From contig JADQBM010000008.1 of the NCBI GenBank assembly GCA_016278615.1, forward strand, positions 18,237 to 82,236: DNA of 64,000 nt, read 5' to 3'. This DNA comes from Clostridia bacterium. GTDB taxonomy: Bacteria > Bacillota > Clostridia > Peptostreptococcales > JAAYPU01. Positions 17,609-27,331 of this stretch are shown in pieces (within the stretch, counting starts at the first letter, position 1; the number at the start of each line of letters is the position of its first letter). Both the position numbers and the translations under genes were made by a program. The notes under the pieces are model-generated. The model was not told the DNA's origin. It did not search any database and saw only the letters and a list, made by a program, of their open reading frames with translations.

Positions 17609-18484
17609 TATCACTTCTGAAAGAATCCTTTCAAGATGTTCTTTATCAAAATGGTATTTCTTAGAACAGAATTGACAAACCAGCTCTGCTTCTCCATCTT
17701 CTTGTAAAATTTGTTCCAATTCCTCTTTACCTAAACTAATCAACGCACTCTCAAACCGCTCCCAAGCGCAATCACATTTATAGTCCACTTCCTTCTCTTC
17801 AAGAACCTTCATATTGAAACCATAAAATAGCGCTTTATGAAATTCACTTACAGACTTAGATGCTTCTATTAAATTTGTTATTGAAGTAATGGAAGTCGCT
17901 CTCTCTTCCAACTTAGAGATTATATCTTCATCAGCATTGGGCATTACTTGAATAATACAACCGCCTGCTGCTTTAATAGAATAATCTGTGTCCACCAGAA
18001 CTCCTAACATAACAGAAGAAGGTTGTTGCTCTGAATAAGCAAAATATGCTGTTAAATCCTCTGCTATTTCTCCTGAGATTAATTTCGAATTGCCAACATA
18101 GGGGTCACGCAACCCTAAATCCTTAATGACTGTAAGGGTCCCCTTATGGCCCACAGCAGTCCCCACATCAAGTTTTCCCTCTGACTTTAAGGGAACTTCC
18201 ACATTGGGATTTTCAATGTAGCCTTTCACATTACCTTCCGAATTAGATACAGCAATAATTTGCCCTGCTGGGCCATCTCCTTTAACTATGGTGGTAAGCT
18301 TGTCAGATTGTCCTTTTAGCATAAGGCCCATCATGGATGAGCAAATAATCACTCTCCCAAGTGCAGCCGATGCTGTGGGAGATGTAACATGCATCTTTCT
18401 CATTTTTTCAACCATTTCCGTAGCATATAATGTATATGCTCTAAAATTCATATCCTCATCCATAGATATTATTATCTTATTCAT
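17597..18484 (-). CDS. hslO: 33 kDa redox-regulated chaperone Hsp33
   Basis: Chaperone switched on by oxidation: four cysteines hold zinc when reduced and form disulfides under oxidative stress. The C-terminal signature is complete: CDC at about residues 238-240 and CQFC at about 270-273. 295 residues, normal. ATG is preceded by AAGGGATC. The last codons (GGG AAC AGG TGA) lie in a CACCTGT-type heptamer array, so the repeat supplies the C-terminal residues and stop. Confidence 0.95.
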   Translation of the reverse strand: MNKIIISMDEDMNFRAYTLYATEMVEKMRKMHVTSPTASAALGRVIICSSMMGLMLKGQSDKLTTIVKGDGPAGQIIAVSNSEGNVKGYIENPNVEVPLKSEGKLDVGTAVGHKGTLTVIKDLGLRDPYVGNSKLISGEIAEDLTAYFAYSEQQPSSVMLGVLVDTDYSIKAAGGCIIQVMPNADEDIISKLEERATSITSITNLIEASKSVSEFHKALFYGFNMKVLEEKEVDYKCDCAWERFESALISLGKEELEQILQEDGEAELVCQFCSKKYHFDKEHLERILSEVIGNR

Positions 18485-18521
18485 TTACATGATCCCTTCT
18501 ACAATGCCATACATTACTAAC

Positions 18522-18698
18522 TTAGTTTTTTTTGTTTTTAACCTTGCGAGAAGTCATAATACCACCAATTCTTCCAGTTTCCTTAGCAGAAAGTCCTCCC
18601 CATCCAACTTCCTTTATTTTCTCCACAAGTCCCAATTCCTCTGCGATTTCATATTTCATCAAATCACTTTCCGTCAATTTCTTCTTTTTCTTAGTCAT
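18522..18698 (-). CDS. Small acid-soluble spore protein, short alpha/beta-type
   Basis: 58 residues. Seen: a lysine-rich start (MTKKKKKLT), LMKYEIAEELGLVEKI, then WGGLSAKETGRIGGIMTSRK. The KYEIAEELG and ...GRIGG blocks are those of alpha/beta SASPs, which coat spore DNA and protect it. A start follows a purine-rich GGAGTATAGAAT. Such lysine-start short forms are common in Clostridia beside the canonical form, which is also present at 32.2 kb. Too short for a simple length-cut ORF search. Confidence 0.85.
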   Translation of the reverse strand: MTKKKKKLTESDLMKYEIAEELGLVEKIKEVGWGGLSAKETGRIGGIMTSRKVKNKKN

Positions 18699-18788
18699 AT
18701 TCTATACTCCTTTTTATATTTAAAACTATTTTAAGGAATATATCTTAAATTTATACCTCTAAGTGATCATTTTTAATCCCATAAAACA

Positions 18789-19694
18789 CTATAGGATGAT
18801 CACAAGAGTATTGATAACCAGATAGGCACCCATGACTGCTATAACAGGAACCCACGGCATCATTCCTATTTCGGCAATAAAGGTGTACTCAACATTCAAT
18901 TCTGTCTTCATTTCTTTATCGCTAAGCTTATTCATTAGAAACTTGACCATAAAAATACATGCCATTGCGATAATCCCTACAAAAATAATACTTCCAATTA
19001 AATCATACGCATCAATTGGGCTTTCGACCCCCGTAGTCTGTGGTGCAATAATTAATGATAGATAGGCAATGGTCAAAGAAATCATATTATGTGTAATATG
19101 TCCAATCATAGCAGCAAATAAGCTTCCTGTTCTATAGACAAAGTATCCGAAAATCAAACCTAATATAACAGGTCCCACAATATTTTGAAAGTTAAAATGA
19201 AACACCCCAAAAAGGACCGCAGAAAGAATAATAGCATTTCTTCTTCCAAAAATCTTAAAACGGGACATAATCACCCCTCTGAAAAGAAACTCCTCACATA
19301 TTCCTGCTGATAAAACCATTACCGGAATATATAAAAGATACTCATTAAAATCATTTGGAAGGGGTATTGAATTAAATTCAAAGTCAATAAATAACTTTAA
19401 GAAAAAAAGAAAGGTAATATTTAAGAATATAATAACCGGATATAAAAAAACGGTAATAAGAACCACTAAAATTCCGTCATTAAACTTCAAAGGTTTCAAG
19501 CGAATTTCACTAAGGGGAATCTTGAAAATCTTCATAAAGAGATAAGTTGGTACCAAAACAAGTAACCATTCTGTAATGAGCAAACCACTTATAAGGTCCC
19601 TTCCCTGAACCATCGTTCCCACTACTAATAACAAAACCGCAGAGACCATATAAAATAAATTGGTTACAAAAATATTTTTTGCTATTCTATTCAT
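18789..19694 (-). CDS. CPBP family intramembrane glutamic protease
   Basis: About 301 residues with some eight hydrophobic segments. The Abi/CAAX-protease motifs are seen: CEEFLFRGVIMSRF (glutamate pair), FGVFHFNFQN, and a later HITHN. Prokaryotic members act on membrane or prenyl-like substrates, or in bacteriocin immunity; the role here is unknown. I chose ATG 19694, eight bases after GAGGG, rather than the TTG that overlaps the stop of the M20 gene. It is the second gene of a pair with the amidohydrolase. Confidence 0.88.
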   Translation of the reverse strand: MNRIAKNIFVTNLFYMVSAVLLLVVGTMVQGRDLISGLLITEWLLVLVPTYLFMKIFKIPLSEIRLKPLKFNDGILVVLITVFLYPVIIFLNITFLFFLKLFIDFEFNSIPLPNDFNEYLLYIPVMVLSAGICEEFLFRGVIMSRFKIFGRRNAIILSAVLFGVFHFNFQNIVGPVILGLIFGYFVYRTGSLFAAMIGHITHNMISLTIAYLSLIIAPQTTGVESPIDAYDLIGSIIFVGIIAMACIFMVKFLMNKLSDKEMKTELNVEYTFIAEIGMMPWVPVIAVMGAYLVINTLVIIL

Positions 19695-19705
19695 GATACA
19701 TTCCC

Positions 19706-20857
19706 TCAAATTTCATTTAACAAGTTGGCATAAACTTGAACGCCATTAAGTAAAATATCTTCATCAAAGTTAAATTTTGAACTATGTAGTGGATGAATAT
19801 AGCCTTTCTCTTCATTAAAAGAACCTAAGAAGAAGAATACGCCAGGGACTACCTTTTGAAAAAAAGAAAAGTCTTCCGAAATCATAAATTGTTCTGATGG
19901 GGTATAGCTTTCTGGCCCCACCGCTCTTTTCAAGGCTTTTTCCAAGGATTCATCATTCTCCACAACTCGATACATATGATTGAATTCAACCTCTATCTGA
20001 CACTTATATATAACTTCAATCCCTTTAGCTATCTCATGAATTCTTTCAACAATCGTTCCATAGACTTCGTCACTAAAAGCACGCATGGTGCCACCAATGG
20101 TCACTTCATCTGCAATAACATTAACAGCGTCCCCACCATGTATTTTACCAAAGGTCAAGACAGCACTTTCTAAGGGATTAATACTTCTACTCATTATACT
20201 TTGACAAGCTGTCAGCAAGTTTGCAGCTGCAAGGATCGCATCAATTCCTTTATCAGGCATTGCGCCATGGGCTTTCTTACCACTTACTCTAATGGTAATC
20301 TCACCATTTCGGGCCATTAACGCTCCCGATTTAGATGCGACTTTACCTTGAGGATACTCAGGAAAAATATGCAAGCCCATAATGCGATCTATATTATATT
20401 GTTCTACAATGCCTTCAGAAATCATTACTTCCGCCCCGCCCGGTCCTTCTTCCGCTGGCTGGAAAATAAAAACAAGATTATCCTTTATCTGATCCCTATG
20501 GATGACTGCATACTTAGCAAATCCCAATAATATGGCCATATGCCCGTCATGTCCGCATGCGTGCATAAATCCTTCTTTCACAGATTTATATTCTAGGTTA
20601 TTTTCTTCTTTAACTGGGAGACCATCCATATCTGAGCGAAAAGCTGTTGTCTTTTCACCAACACTCCCTCTTAAACATCCTACTATTCCGGTTTTTGCTA
20701 TGGAGTGCACCTCATCTACACCATATTCCTTTAGTTTTGTCTTTATGTATTCTGAAGTCTTAAACTCTTCAAAACCTTTTTCAGGATTTTGATGAATCTT
20801 CCTACGAAGTTCTATTAATTCACTTTTCAGATCTTGGATATCTTTTTCAATATACAT
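19706..20857 (-). CDS. M20 family amidohydrolase (possible N-acetyl-diaminopimelate deacetylase)
   Basis: About 383 residues, M20D metallopeptidase group (IAA-amino-acid hydrolase / hippuricase / N-acetyl-LL-DAP deacetylase). Metal ligands seen: HACGHDGHMA, PAEEGPGGA, a His in MGLHIFPEYP, and a late HPLHSSKFNFDE; dimerisation domain in the middle. The lysine operon on the opposite side (start 21.4 kb) makes acetylated intermediates via dapH but lacks a deacetylase, so this gene is a reasonable candidate (inference). ATG 20857 follows AAAGGAGA; a longer frame upstream is not needed. A GGTTTTGC...GCAAAATC hairpin lies just before it (20881-20900). Confidence 0.87.
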   Translation of the reverse strand: MYIEKDIQDLKSELIELRRKIHQNPEKGFEEFKTSEYIKTKLKEYGVDEVHSIAKTGIVGCLRGSVGEKTTAFRSDMDGLPVKEENNLEYKSVKEGFMHACGHDGHMAILLGFAKYAVIHRDQIKDNLVFIFQPAEEGPGGAEVMISEGIVEQYNIDRIMGLHIFPEYPQGKVASKSGALMARNGEITIRVSGKKAHGAMPDKGIDAILAAANLLTACQSIMSRSINPLESAVLTFGKIHGGDAVNVIADEVTIGGTMRAFSDEVYGTIVERIHEIAKGIEVIYKCQIEVEFNHMYRVVENDESLEKALKRAVGPESYTPSEQFMISEDFSFFQKVVPGVFFFLGSFNEEKGYIHPLHSSKFNFDEDILLNGVQVYANLLNEI

Positions 20858-21070
20858 CCTTAAATCTCCTTTTAAAAAAAGATTTTGCTTTAGCAAAACC
20901 ACTATGATGATACAAAGTATACATCGAAATACTATGGGGAAAAATGTTACAATTAAATAAGTCACACGTCTTCGTATATATCGTAACAAAAGCTAAAATT
21001 TTTTCCACTAAATATATCACATTCACAATAATTATAGCATATAATAATCATTAATAATAGCTTTTTATCG

Positions 21071-21100
21071 TTGACAGCCCCTGTCTAACTGTGTTACGAT
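21071..21100 (+). promoter_or_regulatory. Promoter of the lysine operon
   Basis: TTGACA at 21071-21076 and TACGAT at 21095-21100, spacer 18 bases, about 25 bases before the riboswitch aptamer. Confidence 0.6.
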
Positions 21101-21124
21101 ACCTTATAGTTTAATAGGATGGCG

Positions 21125-21310
21125 TGTGTTAAAGAGGTCGCGGTAAGTAATCAGTATCACAAACAGTTGATGAAGGGGATTCATAAGATTGTGTGAAAGG
21201 TATTGCCGCCGAAGTGGTGTTTTTTCCCTTGAAAATACCATTGGGGTCATGTAAAATATGCATGGCACTGTCGTTGATAATTCTGCAGTTATCAACGGTG
21301 CGCTTTCACA
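21125..21310 (+). promoter_or_regulatory. Lysine riboswitch (L box)
   Basis: Leader of the asd-dap operon. The conserved blocks occur in order: AGAGGTCGCG, AGTATCAC, TGTGAAAGG, GCCGCCGAAG, GGGGTCATG...CATGGCACTGTC. The closing stem P1 is TGTGTTAAAG (21125-21134) with CTTTCACA (21303-21310), and a stem GTTGATAAT/AGTTATCAAC precedes it. Lysine binding should favour the terminator at 21337. Confidence 0.92.
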
Positions 21311-21336
21311 GGCAGCAGATTTACTTAGGATGAGAT

Positions 21337-21366
21337 CGTGAGTTTTTCTGCTCACGTTTTTGTTTT
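21337..21366 (+). terminator. Riboswitch-controlled terminator
   Basis: CGTGAG and CTCACG pair around an 8-base loop, followed by TTTTTGTTTT, 46 bases before the asd ATG. It is the expression platform of the lysine riboswitch. Confidence 0.88.
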
Positions 21367-21411
21367 ATCCAAAAATATTAAAACAGCAGAAAAAACATAG
21401 GAGGTAGGTAA

Positions 21412-22398
21412 ATGAAAAATCCAAATTTAGCAATAGTTGGAGTAACTGGAATGGTAGGACGTACTTTCTTGAAAGTACTTGAAGAAAGAAATTTTCCTTT
21501 TAATCGTCTTTATTTATTTGCATCTTCTAAATCTGCAGGAGAGATGATTCCTTTAAAAGGAAAAGATTATCGGGTCGAAGAGTTGACTGAGCATTCTTTT
21601 GATAGAGACATAGACATTGCTTTATTCTCAGCAGGAGGTTCTATCAGTAAGACCTATGCACCCATCGCAGCTGAGCATGGCGTAATCGTCATTGATAACA
21701 GTAGTGCATGGAGAATGGATGACACCGTTCCATTAATCGTTCCCGAAGTAAATCCACAAGATCTAAAAAATCATAAAGGTATTATTGCGAACCCCAATTG
21801 TTCTACGATTCAAGCTGTGGTCCCATTAAAGCCTCTACATGATGCATATACTATTAAAAGAATCATTTATTCAACTTATCAAGCCGTATCTGGTTCTGGC
21901 ATCAAAGGGGTCAAAGAATTGGAAGAAGGTTTAAAAGGAAACGATTTGAATCTGGCCTATCCCCATCCCATTGCAGGAAATTGTCTTCCACACATTGACG
22001 TTTTCTTGGATAATGGTTATACCAAAGAAGAAATAAAAATGATTAATGAAACCATTAAAATTATGGGTGATAGTCAGTTGAAAATTACCGCAACTACCGT
22101 TAGAGTTCCTGTAAAAGACTGTCACAGCGAATCCATTAACGTAGAATTTGAAAAGCCCTTCAAATTAGAAGATGTCAAAGAACTTTTGAAGAATGCACCT
22201 GGTATTATACTTCAGGATGATTTTGAAAATAATATATATCCTTTAGCACGGTCTGTCGCGGGTTGCAATGAAGTATACGTGGGCAGGCTCCGCAGAGATT
22301 TTAGTGTTGAAAACGGATTAAACATGTGGGTAGTGGCTGATAACATTCGTAAAGGTGCAGCTACCAACGCAGTACAAATAGCTGAATTACTACTATAA
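21412..22398 (+). CDS. asd: Aspartate-semialdehyde dehydrogenase
   Basis: Converts L-aspartyl-4-phosphate to aspartate semialdehyde with NADPH. Seen: VGVTGMVGRTF nucleotide loop, active-site ANPNCSTIQ with Cys130, SGSGIKGV, and RVPV...CHSESI for substrate binding. 328 residues, normal. First gene behind the lysine riboswitch; ATG follows TAGGAGGT. Its product feeds dapA next to it and hom at 1.65 kb. No aspartokinase gene lies in the window. Confidence 0.96.
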   Translation: MKNPNLAIVGVTGMVGRTFLKVLEERNFPFNRLYLFASSKSAGEMIPLKGKDYRVEELTEHSFDRDIDIALFSAGGSISKTYAPIAAEHGVIVIDNSSAWRMDDTVPLIVPEVNPQDLKNHKGIIANPNCSTIQAVVPLKPLHDAYTIKRIIYSTYQAVSGSGIKGVKELEEGLKGNDLNLAYPHPIAGNCLPHIDVFLDNGYTKEEIKMINETIKIMGDSQLKITATTVRVPVKDCHSESINVEFEKPFKLEDVKELLKNAPGIILQDDFENNIYPLARSVAGCNEVYVGRLRRDFSVENGLNMWVVADNIRKGAATNAVQIAELLL

Positions 22399-22449
22399 AG
22401 CACTTGATGAAAAAAAATATGATTTATTTAAAATGAAAGGATGTCATAT

Positions 22450-23328
22450 ATGAGTATCTTTAAAGGTTCAGGGGTTGCAATCATAACTCCCTTTGCTGAT
22501 GGCAAAGTCAATAAAAAAAGTCTTGGTACTCTTCTTGAAAGACAAATAGAACAAGGAACTGATGCGGTTATTATTTGTGGCACTACAGGTGAAGCCTCTA
22601 CCATGTCAGATGAAGAGCATTTAGATACGATTAAATTTACAGCGGAAAAAGTCAATGGCCGCATTCCTGTTATTGCAGGTGTAGGAAGTAATGATACAGC
22701 TCATGCCATATATTTGAGCAAGGAAGCAAATAAAATAGGTGTTGATGGCTTACTTAGTGTGACGCCCTACTATAATAAAGCAACTCAAAAAGGCTTATTG
22801 AACCATTTTTGGTCTATTGCTGACAGTGTCAATATTCCTGTTATTTTATACAACGTTCCCTCAAGAACAGGTGTTAACCTGTTACCCAATACAATAGCTG
22901 AATTATCGAAACACCCAAATATTAAAGGTATCAAAGAAGCCAGTGGGAGCATTACACAAGTCGCCGAAATATCAAGAGTTACACCCAATGATTTTTACCT
23001 TTATTCAGGAAACGATGATATGATTGTCCCGCTCCTTTCTTTAGGTGGCTCTGGTGTTATTTCTGTTGTGGCAAATATTGCACCAAAAGATACCCATGAT
23101 ATGGTAATGAAATACTTAAATGGTGATACAAAAGGTGCCTGTGAACTTCAATTACGCATGAAGCCTCTTATAGACGCATTGTTTGTTGAAGTAAATCCCA
23201 TCCCTGTTAAAACAGCTGTACGCCTTTTGGGCTTGGATGGTGGAGATTTAAGAGCCCCTTTATGTGAAATGGAAGAAAAGAACTTGGAAATATTAAAAGA
23301 TGAGATGCATAAATACGGTCTCATTTAA
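22450..23328 (+). CDS. dapA: 4-Hydroxy-tetrahydrodipicolinate synthase
   Basis: Condenses pyruvate with aspartate semialdehyde. Schiff-base Lys at about residue 162 (IKGIKEAS), GTTGE, TPYYNKA and YNVPSRTG are present. 292 residues. The ATG at 22450 is properly spaced from AAAGGA; the in-frame ATG at 22441 sits inside that site. Second gene of the lysine operon. The paralogue at 39.1 kb lies in a catabolic operon and probably has another job. Confidence 0.95.
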   Translation: MSIFKGSGVAIITPFADGKVNKKSLGTLLERQIEQGTDAVIICGTTGEASTMSDEEHLDTIKFTAEKVNGRIPVIAGVGSNDTAHAIYLSKEANKIGVDGLLSVTPYYNKATQKGLLNHFWSIADSVNIPVILYNVPSRTGVNLLPNTIAELSKHPNIKGIKEASGSITQVAEISRVTPNDFYLYSGNDDMIVPLLSLGGSGVISVVANIAPKDTHDMVMKYLNGDTKGACELQLRMKPLIDALFVEVNPIPVKTAVRLLGLDGGDLRAPLCEMEEKNLEILKDEMHKYGLI

Positions 23329-23363
23329 TGTGTATTACAATTCAATAATAAGGAGCGATAACA

Positions 23364-24134
23364 ATGTTAAAAGTGATCATACATGGAATCAACGGTCGTA
23401 TGGGAAAAGTTCTGGAAGAAGTCATAAAAAAAGATTCCGAATTACTAATTGCAGCAGGAATTGATTTGAATACCAATAATGAAAATAGCCCCTATCCTAT
23501 TTACGCTTCTCCCGCAGAGTGCAAGAAAAAGGCTGATGTGGTCATCGATTTTTCTCATCATACTGCTATTCCTGATTTACTGGATTATTGTTTGTCTACC
23601 AATACACCAGTGGTTATTTCAACGACAGCTCTAAGCAAGGAAACTCTCGAACTTATAGAAAACGCATCTCGAAAAATTCCTGTTTTTCAAAGTGCCAATA
23701 TGTCCTTGGGGATCAGTTTGGTTCTTGAAATGTTGAAATTATGTGTTCCTATTTTAGAAGACAACTATAACATAGAAATTATTGAAAAACATCACTTTAA
23801 CAAGGTAGATGCGCCCAGCGGAACAGCCTTTCTTCTTGCGGATACCATAAATGACTCATGTAATATTAAAAAGGACTATGTTTACGGAAGACAAGGCACA
23901 TCCAACGAAAATAAAATAACAGATTTAGGGATTCATGCCGTAAGGGGTGGAAATATGCCAAGCGAGCATACCGTTTTATTTGCCGCCGATGATGAAGTAA
24001 TAGAAATAAAACATGCCGCTTTCTCGAGAAATGTATTGGTGCACGGTGCAATAAAAGCAGCAAAATATATTGCCACAGCTCAACCCGGACTCTATAATAT
24101 GTCTTTTTTACTTAACGAAAAAAATAGTATATAA
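23364..24134 (+). CDS. dapB: 4-Hydroxy-tetrahydrodipicolinate reductase
   Basis: NAD(P)H-dependent reductase following DapA. Seen: HGINGRMGKV nucleotide loop, catalytic EKHHFNKVDAPSGTA, and HAVRGGNMPSEHTV near the C-terminus. 256 residues, normal. Third gene of the riboswitch operon, 35 bases after dapA. Confidence 0.96.
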   Translation: MLKVIIHGINGRMGKVLEEVIKKDSELLIAAGIDLNTNNENSPYPIYASPAECKKKADVVIDFSHHTAIPDLLDYCLSTNTPVVISTTALSKETLELIENASRKIPVFQSANMSLGISLVLEMLKLCVPILEDNYNIEIIEKHHFNKVDAPSGTAFLLADTINDSCNIKKDYVYGRQGTSNENKITDLGIHAVRGGNMPSEHTVLFAADDEVIEIKHAAFSRNVLVHGAIKAAKYIATAQPGLYNMSFLLNEKNSI

Positions 24135-24168
24135 TTAGAATATAGTATTTAAGAAAGGATTTGAACGA

Positions 24169-24885
24169 ATGACAAATAATTCATTAGATTTAATAAACCC
24201 CTATGCAATCGCAAAATATATTAAAGAAGCAACAAAAACAACTCCTGCAAAAGCTTACATCAATGGGGATATGTCTGAGATTGCCTCAGAAAGTGTTAAA
24301 GTTTTTGGTGGAAATGGTTCTTGGATTTTAATTGGCGAGCATAAAGAGATAAAAGCCATTATTGAGACTTATAAAGAAAAAATTACTTGCTACCATATAG
24401 AAAATGATCGTAGAAACTCTGCTATACCTATGTTGGACATTTCAGAGATTGATGCCCGAATTGAGCCTGGTGCTATCATCCGAGATAGAGTTAAAATAGG
24501 CAAACATGCCATTATTATGATGGGATCTATTTTAAATATTGGAACGGAAGTGGGAGAAGGATCTATGGTCGACATGAATGCGGTTCTTGGAGCAAGGGTT
24601 CTTGTGGGTAAGAATTGCCATGTTGGTGCTGGATCTGTTTTGGCTGGTGTTTTGGAACCCCCCAATGCATCCCCTGTTATCATAGAAGATAATGTTATGA
24701 TTGGAGCAAATGCAGTAATTCTTGAAGGGGTTCGAGTTGGGGAGGGCGCCGTTGTTGCAGCAGGTGCTATTGTCACAAAAGATGTCCCTGCCAGAAGTGT
24801 TGTAGCAGGTTCTCCGGCTAAAGTGATTAAGATGAAAGACGAAAAAACAACTGAGAAAACAAAACTTTTAGAGGACCTGCGGTAG
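24169..24885 (+). CDS. dapH: Tetrahydrodipicolinate N-acetyltransferase
   Basis: 238-residue left-handed beta-helix acetyltransferase of the acetylase branch. Seen: N-terminal [20 protein letters not shown] domain and hexapeptide repeats ([39 protein letters not shown]). The length and N-terminal domain separate it from the succinylase DapD. Last gene of the lysine operon; a terminator hairpin within a repeat element follows. The matching aminotransferase and deacetylase are not adjacent; candidates are at 35971 and 19706. Confidence 0.94.
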   Translation: MTNNSLDLINPYAIAKYIKEATKTTPAKAYINGDMSEIASESVKVFGGNGSWILIGEHKEIKAIIETYKEKITCYHIENDRRNSAIPMLDISEIDARIEPGAIIRDRVKIGKHAIIMMGSILNIGTEVGEGSMVDMNAVLGARVLVGKNCHVGAGSVLAGVLEPPNASPVIIEDNVMIGANAVILEGVRVGEGAVVAAGAIVTKDVPARSVVAGSPAKVIKMKDEKTTEKTKLLEDLR

Positions 24886-24886
24886 T

Positions 24887-25066
24887 TTAAGTTTGAGTTT
24901 AAGTTTAAGATTTAAGATTTAGGATTTAGGATTTAAGATTTAAGGAAAGGAATTTTGTGAAAAACAAAATTCCTTTTTTATTATTTAATATCTTTAGCTA
25001 AAAAATAAGATTCTTCTTAAAAAGAAGAATCTTCCTTCAACCTTAAATCTTAAATCCTAAATTAAT
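24887..25066. repeat. Composite palindromic element with ATTTAAG/ATTTAGG arms
   Basis: Left heptamer arm 24887-24945, first hairpin 24946-24976, second hairpin 25007-25033 (AAGATTCTTCTT around a 3-base loop), right inverted arm 25034-25066 (CCTTCAACCTTAAATC...). It has the same build as the element at 7965-8122. Confidence 0.82.
24946..24976 (+). terminator. Terminator of the lysine operon
   Basis: AAAGGAATTTTG and CAAAATTCCTTT pair around a 7-base loop, followed by TTTTATTATTT. It is the inner hairpin of the repeat element. Confidence 0.78.
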
Positions 25067-25075
25067 ATTTGCTTC

Positions 25076-25225
25076 CTAATAGTCTTTATTCTTATTTATC
25101 CGTAACACCTCTTTTATTTCTTTTAATACTGTGAGAATTTTATTAAGGGTATACTGGATGGAAACTAGAATTATAAAAAGAATGATAACGGCTACAAAAA
25201 TAAAATCATTGCTGATATTTATCAT
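25076..25225 (-). CDS. Small single-pass membrane protein, function unknown
   Basis: 49 residues: short polar start (MINISNDF), one hydrophobic segment (IFVAVIILFIILVSIQY), then a basic amphipathic tail (LNKILTVLKEIKEVLRINK). The frame fills the gap between the lysine-operon repeat and the rpmF terminator. A weak GGTGATGG site precedes the ATG. Reading frame and topology are convincing; the function is unknown. Confidence 0.55.
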   Translation of the reverse strand: MINISNDFIFVAVIILFIILVSIQYTLNKILTVLKEIKEVLRINKNKDY

Positions 25226-25262
25226 TCCATCACCACTTTCCTAAAATTTGATGATTAAAAAT

Positions 25263-25288
25263 AAAAAGCTGCTTAAAAGCAGCTTTTT
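25263..25288 (-). terminator. Terminator after rpmF
   Basis: AAAAAGCTGCTT and AAGCAGCTTTTT form a stem two bases after the rpmF stop on the minus strand; T runs on both sides make it bidirectional. Confidence 0.85.
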
Positions 25289-25289
25289 A

Positions 25290-25472
25290 TTATTTTTCCG
25301 CAGCGATAACTTCTTTCCCATCATAATAATTACAACTTGGGCATATGTGATGAGGAAGTTTTGGTTCATGACATTGTGAACATTTAACCAAATTAGGCGG
25401 GGTCATTTTTATGTTCGCCGACCTTCTTTTGTCTCTTCTCGATTTGGATATTTTTCTTTTTGGCACTGCCAT
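25290..25472 (-). CDS. rpmF: 50S ribosomal protein L32
   Basis: 60 residues starting AVPKRKISKSRRDKRRS, with a CSQC...CPSC zinc ribbon (zinc-containing form). Normal length and start. Downstream of the DUF177 gene, as in most bacteria, but the usual next gene plsX is replaced by a terminator. Confidence 0.97.
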   Translation of the reverse strand: MAVPKRKISKSRRDKRRSANIKMTPPNLVKCSQCHEPKLPHHICPSCNYYDGKEVIAAEK

Positions 25473-25484
25473 ACAAACACCTCC

Positions 25485-25988
25485 TTAATCCTGCTTCAAT
25501 AGTTCCTTTAGCTTAACTAATCTAATATCTATATTTCCCTTATCACAACTGCATTCTGAGTTGTTGAGGTTTGTACCGCACTGAGCGCATAGTCCCTTGC
25601 AATCATGATCACATAAAAACCTCATGGGTAGTTTAAGTATAAGCAATCTCTCTACAAAATCTTCTAAGCTAAAACACTCATTTTCCACATCCACTATGAT
25701 GTCCTGGGTCTCTTCTTCATTTTCTGCCTTGATAATTTCATCAAAAGAAATAGATTTATTGGTAATAACTTCATCAAGACATCTGCAACATTCTGTTTGA
25801 ATAGCTACATCTAAGGTTCCGGAAAAAAGAATGCTTTCTTCTACTCTATAAAGATTGCCGTTTACCGATACAGGCTTCATCAACTGTATTAATTCGCATC
25901 CGCGACGAATGTTCTCTATATCAACTTTTGTCTCAATAGATATTTTATCGCATTTTTTGAAAATAAGGTCTGAAATATTGATTTTCAT
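25485..25988 (-). CDS. DUF177 (YceD-like) protein
   Basis: About 167 residues; the conserved partner of rpmF, linked in other bacteria to 23S rRNA processing. Seen: CCRCLDE in the middle and a C-terminal Cys cluster (CDHDCKGLCAQCGTNL...CSC) that looks metal-binding. ATG 25988 is nine bases after GAGGTG; the upstream ATG is not spaced for it. Likely co-transcribed with rpmF, 12 bases on. Confidence 0.9.
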   Translation of the reverse strand: MKINISDLIFKKCDKISIETKVDIENIRRGCELIQLMKPVSVNGNLYRVEESILFSGTLDVAIQTECCRCLDEVITNKSISFDEIIKAENEEETQDIIVDVENECFSLEDFVERLLILKLPMRFLCDHDCKGLCAQCGTNLNNSECSCDKGNIDIRLVKLKELLKQD

Positions 25989-26066
25989 TATAGCATACAC
26001 CTCAATGATTTTAAAGCTAACAGATTAATTATACAAATGCCTTAAGATATTGTCAAGAAGTATTTA

Positions 26067-27266
26067 CTAAAGGCTATTAACAATTTCTGTAGTATCTAAG
26101 GCAATCATTAGTTCCTCGTTTGTAGGAACCACAAGCACTTTTATCTTGGAGTCATCTGTACTAACTTCTGCATCCTTACCTCTTATATTGTTTTTATTAT
26201 TATCAATTTTTATTCCTAAGAATTCTAAGTCCTTACAAATACTTTCTCTCATTGTGATGCCATTTTCACCAATTCCGGCAGTAAAGATAATTGCATCTGC
26301 ACCATTCATCTCCGCTATATAAGCACCAATATACTTTTTCACTTTCATGGCAAATATATCCAAAGCTAACTTAGCTCTTTCATCTCCTTTGTTCGCAGCC
26401 TCTTCTATGTCCCTAAAATCACTACTAACACCTGAAATGCCTAATACGCCAGACTTCTTTTGAAGAATATTATCTATGTCTGCTATATCTTTTCCTTCTT
26501 TTTCCATAATAAATTTAATGATGGCAGGGTCAATATCCCCACTTCTTGTCCCCATGGTAAGCCCTTCTAAAGGAGTGAATCCCATGGTTGTATCAATGGA
26601 CTTTCCATTTTTAATGGCTGCTATACTAGAACCATTTCCAAGATGACATGATACCAATTTAAGGTCCTCTGCTTTTTTACCTAAAATTTGTGCTGCTCTT
26701 TGGGAAACATATCTATGACTTGTTCCATGAAAACCATATCTTCTTACTTTATACTTTTCATAGTATTCATAGGGCAGGGAATAAAGATAGGATACAGCAG
26801 GCATGGTTTGATGAAAAGCAGTATCAAATACGCCAATCATAGGTGTTTTAGGCATAAGCTGTTGACATGCTTTAATCCCCATAATATTGGGAGGATTATG
26901 TAGCGGTGCTAAGTCAATACATTCTTCTAAAGCATTAATGACATCCTCAGTAATAAGCACAGATCCACTATATTTTTCGCCAGCATGTACCACACGATGA
27001 CCTACAGCTGAAATTTCACTCATCTCTTTGATAACACCATTTGTATCATCTACTAATACTTCTAATACCAAACCAATTGCGTCTTTGTGATCTTTCATGG
27101 GTTTTTGGATGGACACTTTTTCAGAACCCGTTTTCTCATGTTTTAAAACAGAGCCTTCAATACCAATTCGTTCAACAAGTCCTTTTGCTAGAAGGCTTTC
27201 ATCTGTCATATCAAGTATCTGATATTTTAAAGACGAACTCCCACAATTTACTACTAATACTTTCAT
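26067..27266 (-). CDS. ackA: Acetate kinase
   Basis: Makes ATP and acetate from acetyl phosphate, a main energy step in fermenting Clostridia. Seen: [59 protein letters not shown]. 399 residues, normal. ATG follows GGGAGG. No pta gene is adjacent; typical clostridial pta-ackA pairing is absent in this window. Confidence 0.97.
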   Translation of the reverse strand: MKVLVVNCGSSSLKYQILDMTDESLLAKGLVERIGIEGSVLKHEKTGSEKVSIQKPMKDHKDAIGLVLEVLVDDTNGVIKEMSEISAVGHRVVHAGEKYSGSVLITEDVINALEECIDLAPLHNPPNIMGIKACQQLMPKTPMIGVFDTAFHQTMPAVSYLYSLPYEYYEKYKVRRYGFHGTSHRYVSQRAAQILGKKAEDLKLVSCHLGNGSSIAAIKNGKSIDTTMGFTPLEGLTMGTRSGDIDPAIIKFIMEKEGKDIADIDNILQKKSGVLGISGVSSDFRDIEEAANKGDERAKLALDIFAMKVKKYIGAYIAEMNGADAIIFTAGIGENGITMRESICKDLEFLGIKIDNNKNNIRGKDAEVSTDDSKIKVLVVPTNEELMIALDTTEIVNSL

Positions 27267-27331
27267 TTTGTTCCTCCCTATTTTAGTTGTTTTATTTAAA
27301 AATCATATTTTTAACAAAGTCTCACATATCT

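Noticed and set aside
20881..20900. Terminator before the M20 amidohydrolase
   Set aside because: GGTTTTGC-TAAA-GCAAAATC has no T run and lies upstream of the gene; it is more likely a stray family-C hairpin.
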